Source: Lepeophtheirus salmonis
Lineage: Eukaryota > Arthropoda > Copepoda > Siphonostomatoida > Caligidae
Assembly (NCBI RefSeq): GCF_016086655.4
Contig: NC_052143.2
Span: forward strand, 21,963,886 to 22,027,885
Direction: 5' to 3'
Length of the DNA stretch: 64,000 bases
The position numbers and the translations under genes are program-made. Under the pieces are notes generated by a model, which saw only the letters and a program-made list of their open reading frames with translations, ran no database searches and was not told the DNA's origin. This document shows positions 56,977 to 64,000 of this stretch, piece by piece; positions within the stretch are counted from its first letter, which is position 1; each line of letters begins with the position of its first letter.

Positions 56977-57859
56977 TGTGTTAAAAAGGAAGAGAATAAT
57001 GTATGATAGCTTGAACGTATACTATTGGAATGTTATATCTTCTATTTTAGACTTCAGGTATTTCATTTCATTGAAAGAATATATGATAAAACGTTAGCAG
57101 CTGAAATGTTCATAAATCCGTCGTTTAAGCTGTTGTAATTCCCATAAATGACCGATAAAGCATTGAAAAAATTAATGAGGACCGAACTGGTTAGACTGCA
57201 GTCTTTTTAGTTATTTAGACCGATAAGAAATAGATGCAAGCCAATTTTTTAATTCAGCAAAAATGTAAGACATTGAAAAAATATTATTAAAAAAACACCC
57301 TAGGAAATAGCCAACTCTTACCTATTTGTTTTATTATATATAGTGTATGTAGTAGTTATTTGAAAACATTTCCCACTCATAATAACCCCATCGTTATTTT
57401 TTTTCACAATTAATCAACAATTAAATGCATGTAATTATAGATTGAGACGTGTAGCTGAAAAATTGATATAAAATTTAAATTATGCAGGACTTATCTTTTC
57501 AACAACAGCTTGTATGACTCACAAAATAAGTATTAAGATGCACATACAATATGTACCAGTTATAATTTTCTTGTGTAGGTTATAAAGCGTACAAACTTAT
57601 TGTTCAAATTATAATTTCTTCCTCTCTTTAGGTCTTATTTAATCACAGCTCCAGCTATTTTAATTACCAACTGTTAATTGATGATATCATTTCATTTTAA
57701 TTAATTAAATTAATATTTATTATATTTTGTAAAGGGATTAATGCTCCCATTAATGATTTCTCCCTGTTTCGAAATTTCAAACGTTTTAGCAAGTAAGGAC
57801 AACTATAGTTTTATAAAGTGATCTCCATAGATAAAATAAAATATTTTAATCGAAGAAGT
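56977..57859. other. AT-rich intergenic DNA, no gene seen
   Basis: GACCGATAAAG and GACCGATAAGA near 57140-57230, with GAGGACCGAACTGG between them, recall the CGGTCC-type repeats elsewhere. No gene is supported. Confidence 0.35.
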
Positions 57860-58390
57860 TGTTACCTGAATATATGTTTTTTACCCCCGAAAGCTGTTGT
57901 CATTATTATTATATTCTTTAAATGGAGAACACATTACTTATAAGTAGGAATAAATAATAAGTGCATGTAAGACAAAAAGTTATACTAAAGATTTATTGTT
58001 AAAAGCAGTGATGTAAATCTGTTGAATTTTGTTGCTGGTCCCTTTTTTTTTTGTAATTGGTAATCTAAAGAATGAATTTTCTTTTCCTTGACAGTTGTCA
58101 TTATTATTTAATTCTTGAGTAGTAAACATCCTTTCCAAAATAGATTTAATTATATTCAAACCCTGATTGAACATTTGTGTGTGCTCATATAAAATAATTT
58201 GTTGGGGAGTTATAATTGTAAGTTCTTGTTAGGCTGAATTGGAGATCAACATCGGAGTAGTTCTAGAAAATGTCCTTGTTCATATTATTTTCTTCTTTCT
58301 CCCTTGTCATTGGCAATTGTAGATGATTTATTCAAATGCCATGAGTAGTATTCTTTCTCTCCTCCAAAACGTTGTTTAAATTGTCAGGGT
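57860..58390 (+). repeat. Repeat family C/D copy
   Basis: Middle block CCGAAAGCTGTTGTCATTAT, a second one near 58093 (GACAGTTGTCATTATTATTT), then ATCAACATCGGAGTAGTTCT and AAATTGTCAGGGTTAGAATG near the end. The order agrees with the longest copy at 22065. Confidence 0.5.
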
Positions 58391-58449
58391 TAGAATGTTG
58401 ATTTTCGGCTTCTCTTTTTTAACTTGCCCATAGTACAAAGGATTTTCAT

Positions 58450-58655
58450 CACTAGTTATAAGTGTACATCCTAGTTGGGCTCGTAGTAGAGTTAAGGAAC
58501 GGCATCGGAGTAAATCCTTCATATATGTGGTTTCTATAAATGGAGAAGGGTTTCTGTTTATTTCCTTCATCCCATAGCTGCTCGCTGCTAATTCAATGAA
58601 GCCTCATGATAGCCAATCTGCACTTTTTTCTAAAATTCTTCAAATTGTGAGGGTG
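58450..58655 (+). repeat. Repeat family C/D, 3' part, tandem to the previous copy
   Basis: TAAGTGTACATCCTAGTTGG, ACGGCATCGGAGTAAATCC, TCTGTTTATTTCCTTC, GCTGCTCGCTGCTAATTCA and CTTCAAATTGTGAGGGTGAC correspond block by block to 52085-52265. Confidence 0.55.
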
Positions 58656-60559
58656 ACCACGTACATTACAGTTTCTTTTTTTTAATATACGGATGGATAA
58701 TATCATTTTCAAGTTTATGCTTCACACACTCGTTATCACATTTTCATTTCTTAGTTCAAGTAGTCAAGCAGATCTAAGATATTAACCGCACATTCATATT
58801 TGAATTTACGGTAGACAGATAGTCATACATACAAACTTTAATTTTTTAATGTATATGTATACAAATTACTAGGAAAACCCATAGCTATAAAAGAAAATCA
58901 AGTGCAGTCCTGTTAGGTTAAGAAAATTACATTGGCTAGAATAAAAAAAAATATATTTAGGTATATTACCAACTCAAATTACGACACTATATCATTTTTC
59001 CTTGTGACGTATGATTTAAAGCTTTGGAAATACCCAATGTGGATGTATCTTGTAAAAAAAACATATTGTATTTATAATATTTTCTTTGTATACTTTACCA
59101 AATTATCCGTCTTATTTGTATGCATTCTGTTATTAATCTAATACTCGTAATTTTATTTTGAACATGTTATAAGGAAAACTACTTTTATTATTAAAAAAAT
59201 ATCACAAGGTACATTAACTAAAAGTTTGATCGAATAATAAATTTATCAAAGGTTTTTTTAAGTAGCACCAAATGTTTAAGTATACATTGTATATAGTTAG
59301 AGTTGAGTAGTATGAAAAAAACGAGGGCAAGGAGAAGGCGAAAGCGAGGCAAATGGTTCACCTTAATTAACACCCTTTTTTAATATCAGATGTATGTTAT
59401 ATGAATTGGAGGAAGATAATTAATTATTGCCATGAATAGGATAACCTTCTACGTTTAAAATAACATTAGTGCCGGGAAAATATTATAATTGTCGAATATA
59501 TACCAAAATAATCTTTTAAGTCTTCCTGCTCCTCCACCTGCTGTTGTGCAGTTTTTTCAGACAGTAAGATTTTTGTACACCTCTTTACTATTAAAATTTA
59601 GAAGGGATCGCTGCATTAACCAGTTAATTTATCTAGATTTGCTGCAAATCTTATGAAAGGTGGTAGAACGCAAGATACTAATTCAAGTTAACAAATACTT
59701 CCAGCTGTACAAAGAAGCACAAGAGAAGATGTAGTTGGTGTATGTATTAAGCGATCTTTACTTTGGCCTAAATTTGTGACAAGGCAAGTTAGAAGTAGGT
59801 TAGTTTAGTGACGTTGGATTAAACAGGGTTAAATTTACATAGCATTAGTAAACAAAGGTTATTCTAACATATTTTACTAAAATAAACTTTTTACTTGTAA
59901 TTAGAAAAAAAAGAAACATCAACAAAAAAATCATTAATCATAAATTTGGTTTAGCAACATACTGAGAGGATTCTTACGTAGCAATCTGTTGATTTTTTAC
60001 TGCTACTGACTATTTGATTTACTGAACTTTAGTCATTTGTATATTGATATTTTCCCTTTTAGGTAATTTCAACTACTTTTTATATTCCCTCTTCTAGTTT
60101 AATATGAACTATAGAATAGTTTCATTTTTATATGAGTATCACGTGATATTATATCCTCTGAAACCGTAACTTTTCATAAATAGTGCCATATGTCTAGCTC
60201 TCACTTTTTGCACACACTTGCTCGATGCCCAGTCCTATATATAATAAAATCCAAAGGCGACCCGATATCTTAGGTAAGACTGCTTTGTCCTTTATTGTGC
60301 ATTTTAGACTGTCGCAGAGATCGTATGGGGGTCTCTTTTTATCACTCACTCCTTAATTGATTTATTATTAGTACTTAGCCCTATTGTTAAAGGAAGTGTT
60401 TTTTGGGTTTGTTGGAAGACTCTTAGGAGGGAATCGCGTAGCATAATCAAGATGGGATGATTGATTTTATACTTGGTAGTCACATAATTTATGGTGTTAA
60501 GACCAAGCTCCTCTATGATCTTATTAGGAAAGGGGCATTCCAGCCGAGTCCCCTCTAAT
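58656..60559. other. AT-rich intergenic DNA, no gene seen
   Basis: No recognisable gene. A short stretch at 59640-59790 is less AT-rich but gives only broken frames. Confidence 0.35.
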
Positions 60560-61740
60560 ACACCTTGAGAAAAAGCAGGTTCGTCAATTTCCCGTTTCCC
60601 AGGACCATACACTCTAATGCTTTGTCCATTTTTCTTTGAAGGGTTCTCACTGCCAAGGAAAAGAGTCTGGGACTTATAAGATACCCTTGACGCAAACCTC
60701 TTTACAATTCTACCAGTGGTTCTCCTTCGATATCAGTGATTGATGTTGCGTTGGATATAATATTTTTAATTGCATTGTAATATAATTGTGGATATTTTTC
60801 ATCTCACTTAATAGAAATGTATGTTCAAATGAATAAAAAAAAAATTTTTAATCCAAAAAGAGAATAACAAAACTTCAGGTTCTCTGCTGGGACCATTTAG
60901 CAATCGATTGAAGGGGCATTATTAATTCTTCCATTTGACTGCCATTTCTAAACTAAACTGAGTATCTGGGAGTACTCTTTCCATTATCGGTTTCATACGT
61001 TCCATCAGACATCCACTGTAAATTTTATATTCTATTTCTAATAAAGTTATCGGTCTCCAATTTTCTATTTTTGTACATCTTTTTTGTTTCTTAGGAAAAA
61101 GAGTTATGATTCCCTTTTTTGCTCTTTGTTCAGGTCAATTTTCACAAAAAATATTCATTATATAAATCAGCCAGGAATTTGGCTGTTTCTGGTACCTCTT
61201 TATTATACAACCTGAAGGTCCTGTTGCTTTATCATTTTTCAGCTTTTTCTTAATATATGTAAGGACTTCATAAATATTTGGTTAAATTTTTTCTCTTCCT
61301 AAGGTGTGATAATATTTTCTTGTACTGTTTCATTTATGAGTAGTTTCTTGGATCGTTAGAGTTATTGGTAGTAATATTGCACATGTTCCTGCAATGTTCA
61401 GTGGGCATGATATCTTCTGTTACTAGTATCTTGTTCATTTTTTCTTCCATTATTTTTCTCGAGGTGTTTTAAAAGATTTAAATTATTTGAATTGATTTTG
61501 TGATTTAAAATTCGTGCACAAATTCTTGCTCCTTGCATGATGTATTACGTTATTTGATCTAATTCCTGCAGTATCAGTTCCTTCTTGCAATAATGACCTA
61601 ATTTGAGCTTGTTTTCCTTCTCTCGTTAGCTTTTCAGCATCTGACAGATTTTAGATTTTTTTTTCCAGTTTTGTAGAACCTATTTATGGCCATCCTAAAA
61701 TTCCATCCAGCTTTCAAGTCCTGTTCAATCATTATTACAT
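60560..61740 (-). pseudogene. LINE (non-LTR) reverse transcriptase fragment
   Basis: Reading the minus strand downward, LTREGKQAQIRSLLQEG-like linker sequence (about 61550-61640) is followed by LKNDKATGPSG (about 61230). KGIITLFPKK, ENWRPITLLEIEYKIYS and MERVLPDTQFSL come next (about 60960-61130). Near 60700, in another frame and after a stop, RGLRQGYLISPRLFSLAV follows, then GKLTNLLF. These are RT motifs 0-4 in order. The YADD catalytic box that should follow NLLF is replaced by unrelated residues. Stops and shifts show it is dead. The 88-codon frame at 60346-60612 overlaps its end in a different frame and is probably a shadow. Confidence 0.75.
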
Positions 61741-62312
61741 TATTATTTTATGTAGTTTTCCTCCTCAAACATGTCTTCGAAAAAGGAATGGTCCGACAGT
61801 CTGTTCGACGATATTCTATCAATTGTTATCCCTTTACATGTATTTTAAAATTATAAAATTGTAATTGAATTCTTTAATAAAGATTAAAGAACAAAATATT
61901 AACAACCATATTATACAAAATAACTATTTAATATCATGAATTATGAGAGAATATCAACAATACGAGTATATTAGATCTATAAAAACCCCACTTTTTTTAA
62001 GTTTTCTAAGGTTTCCGTATTGTTTCCCATGCTTTGACATATGAAAAGAGAGATAATCATTTTTCAGGGGTTCTGAATACACCCTAGATGGAAAAACGTG
62101 TAAAATGCCAAAAAATGTTATTTAAATACACTTAGCCTGTTCGGACAACTAAGAACGATACTCTTATATTCTTTTTGTCACAAGATAATAGAATTTTTTT
62201 TGAAAGCTATCAAAATAATTCCTTTTGACTGTATATATTTTCTTTATTTCGAAATAGTTAAATAAAAAAGGTTTTAAAACCTTATCAACTCATTAAAATT
62301 ATTTTACGAACT
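61741..62312. other. AT-rich intergenic DNA, no gene seen
   Basis: No supported coding sequence between the two minus-strand remnants. Confidence 0.35.
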
Positions 62313-63440
62313 TTATTTATTCATACTGATCTTAAGAATATCCTTTTTAAAACTTTCAATCTTTTTTACATTGAATTCTACGACATGTAAAAGATATTCT
62401 CTTTGCTTGGAATAATTTGTAATTGTATTTTCGTAGTCTGACAGTATTATTACTCCTCTTTCTGCAATATCATAGATAACACGAAGACTATTTACATCAT
62501 TTTTTGGTTCAATATATTCATTGATACTGGGCCATGATTTGACAGGTTTTTAAATTAAGGGTGGCTAAGAAAAGATGGGATTCAGGGCCAATCAATAACT
62601 CAAATGTAGTCTTTGGTTTTATTTCTTGAAAAATAGGGGTTCCTTTTCTAAAACTTTCAAGCTTTTCAGTTAAATATAATTTTAGTACTATTTTTCGTTT
62701 TTGTTTACATCTAAAATATTGCTAAATAATGCAAATGGTACTACTTCTTCAATTAAGTACAATTTATGGTTTCTAAGTTTGTTTAAAACAGTTTCTGCTA
62801 AAAAAATAAACATGGATAATAATATCTTGTATTGATAAAACTTCAAACATTAATAGGAGTGTCTGCTGCAATAGTTAATCTCATCCACATTGGATATAAA
62901 ATAAAGTAATTTTTTTACAGTGAATTACGTGAGGAGGAATACCTCCAAAATGACTGTTAATTCGGTAATTTCCCTATAATCAGCTCTTAAATTTTAGCAA
63001 CATGCCAAAATTTCATTCATCGTCCGTAAAATAATCTTCTTTTTTTTCATTTAGCCATGGTTCTTTCAGAGTAAGTCAAGCTCCTTGGATTTTTTTCTTT
63101 TAAGTTCTTCCATTGATTTTTAAAATGTTTAAACCAAGGATTTTCTGGAGATTTGACTTTTTCAAATAACTTTTTCCATACTGCGCCTGCAACAATCTCC
63201 AATATATGGGGCCTACATGCTAAGTAAAATAGTTTGTTCCCAAATGGGTTTTCTATTAGCTTTGAAGCTCCTTTGTTTATTCCAATATTACTTGATGTAG
63301 TGTCAACACCAGAGCGGTTATTCTCTCTGACATTTTACAAGTCTTCAATAACTCCATTAATGTATTGGCTTGACATTCTCCTGATGTGTTCTTTATCAAA
63401 GGCATTCCCAATAGTTTTCCTAGCTGGGTGGGCCAGAAAC
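62313..63440 (-). pseudogene. Transposase-like protein remnant of an arthropod repeat family
   Basis: The best preserved piece (63047-63321, about 91 codons without a stop and without an ATG) reads SGVDTTSSNIGINKGASKLI, then LFYLACRPHILEIVAGAVW and SPENPWFKHFKNQW. I recall this DTT-SN-TG ... LACRHH-LEI pattern from uncharacterised, repetitive, transposase-like arthropod and cnidarian proteins. The far end has VIYDIAERGVILLSDYENTI and REYLLHVVEFNVKKI, ending at a TAA (62313-62315). That matches the family's VND-x-AERGV ... LLQVV tail. The middle is broken by stops and frameshifts. I cannot name the superfamily, and the mobile-element status is inference. Confidence 0.5.
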
Positions 63441-63473
63441 TAGAACAGCCAGAATTTCCGTGTTAGAGAAAAA

Positions 63474-63697
63474 AAACCTGAGCTCTCTAGCTTACGTACA
63501 AGTCGAGAAAATAACACTTGAACGTAATCGACGAATTTCAATTCGCACACTGCTAGCAGTGGGGTGTCCCCAAGACTACCGTCTATGCCATCAGGAGCTA
63601 CAAAACGTGGGAGAGGAAGAAGGGATCTGTCAAAAAGGTAAAACTGGATCGGGAGAAGTTTCAGATTGTAAAATGGTAGCTCCGTAAAAATCCTGCT
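63474..63697 (+). pseudogene. Mariner-like 5' fragment (group 1)
   Basis: AACCTGAGCTCTCTAGCTTAC and ACAAGTCGAGAAAATAACAC (each shortened here) match the leader of the copy at 29070. The broken frame contains YAIRSYKTWERKKGSVKKVK and LRKNPA, the start of the transposase DNA-binding region. It stops before the first catalytic motif, and the 5' inverted repeat is absent. Confidence 0.6.
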
Positions 63698-64000
63698 TAA
63701 CTATCTGACAACTTTTTTTTATAAAATAATGTATTTTCATTAGGATATCTTAACATGAAAATCCGGGATAGTCCGGAAGAGTTATCCAAACAAATCAATT
63801 TGTTGGTTAATATTTACTTTAATAACTCAGGGTTTGAAACCCGTGATTTCTTCTTTTTTGTAGATGTAAGAGCCCACAATCTAAATGGATGATATTTTGT
63901 GCTTTTAACAAATTAGCTAATATCTTGCAAAAAAAAAAATAGCACTTGCTATAATTTTTTCGCAAGAAGATATTAATAGATTGAACAGTAAATTGTCTTG
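63698..64000. other. AT-rich DNA at the window end, no gene seen
   Basis: No recognisable feature. Confidence 0.4.

Noticed and set aside
60346..60612. 88-codon minus-strand open frame
   Set aside because: It overlaps the end of the LINE reverse transcriptase, whose motifs (RGLRQG, LISPRLFSL) are in a different frame; treated as a shadow.
1..64000. CRISPR arrays, rRNA genes and bacterial-type operons
   Set aside because: No regularly spaced direct repeats of CRISPR type, no rRNA sequence recognised; gene structure is eukaryotic.

Overview
The window is an AT-rich eukaryotic contig. It holds one intact multi-exon protein-coding gene on the minus strand, surrounded and invaded by a dense graveyard of transposable elements. 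Long introns with GT-AG borders, many decayed Tc1/mariner copies, an R2-type LINE remnant, a FLYWCH/MULE element and hAT-like elements all indicate an arthropod. From memory of these mariner types I would guess a caligid copepod such as the salmon louse, but this is inference and no search was run. There are no bacterial operons, rRNA genes or CRISPR arrays.

Layout. 0.4-2.2 kb: decayed Ty3/Gypsy Gag-Pol. 4.3-4.7 kb: mariner-like scrap. 5.2-6.2 kb: R2-like LINE 3' end, followed by a 427-bp inverted-repeat element. 7.5-8.9 kb: repeat and Helitron-like sequence. 9.76-10.65 kb: a clean hAT-type non-autonomous element with an exact 8-bp target duplication. 10.7-14.9 kb: AT-rich 3' flank. 14,868-36,799: a PIM-type serine/threonine kinase gene with four coding exons encoding 591 residues by my splice model. 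Its introns of about 10.8 kb and 9.3 kb are full of mariner, hAT, fold-back and short-element insertions. 37-46 kb: upstream flank with more short elements, a hAT remnant and a mariner-derived fold-back element. 46.5-56.9 kb: mariner fragments, a FLYWCH/MULE element flanked by repeat-bearing inverted ends, a long-inverted-repeat element carrying a mariner 3' half, and a nearly full-length mariner. 57-64 kb: unclassified repeats, a LINE reverse-transcriptase fragment, a transposase-like pseudogene and a mariner 5' fragment.

The most interesting signal is a family of short elements (at least 10-12 copies or part copies). They share imperfect ends resembling CAGGGGCGTCCGCAGG. Six copies are flanked by exact 5-bp direct repeats (ACATG, GTTAC, GTAGT, AATTA, TAACA, TGTTA) and one more by a 4/5 match. 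Their interiors are AT-rich, with recurring CTGTGGATTTTTG-like modules, and they vary in length from about 214 to 539 bp. This looks like a non-autonomous DNA transposon with an expandable satellite-like core. It has inserted into kinase introns, upstream of the kinase gene and in intergenic DNA.

Only the kinase gene is expected to be functional host coding sequence. Everything else recognisable as coding is broken by stops, frameshifts or deletions.
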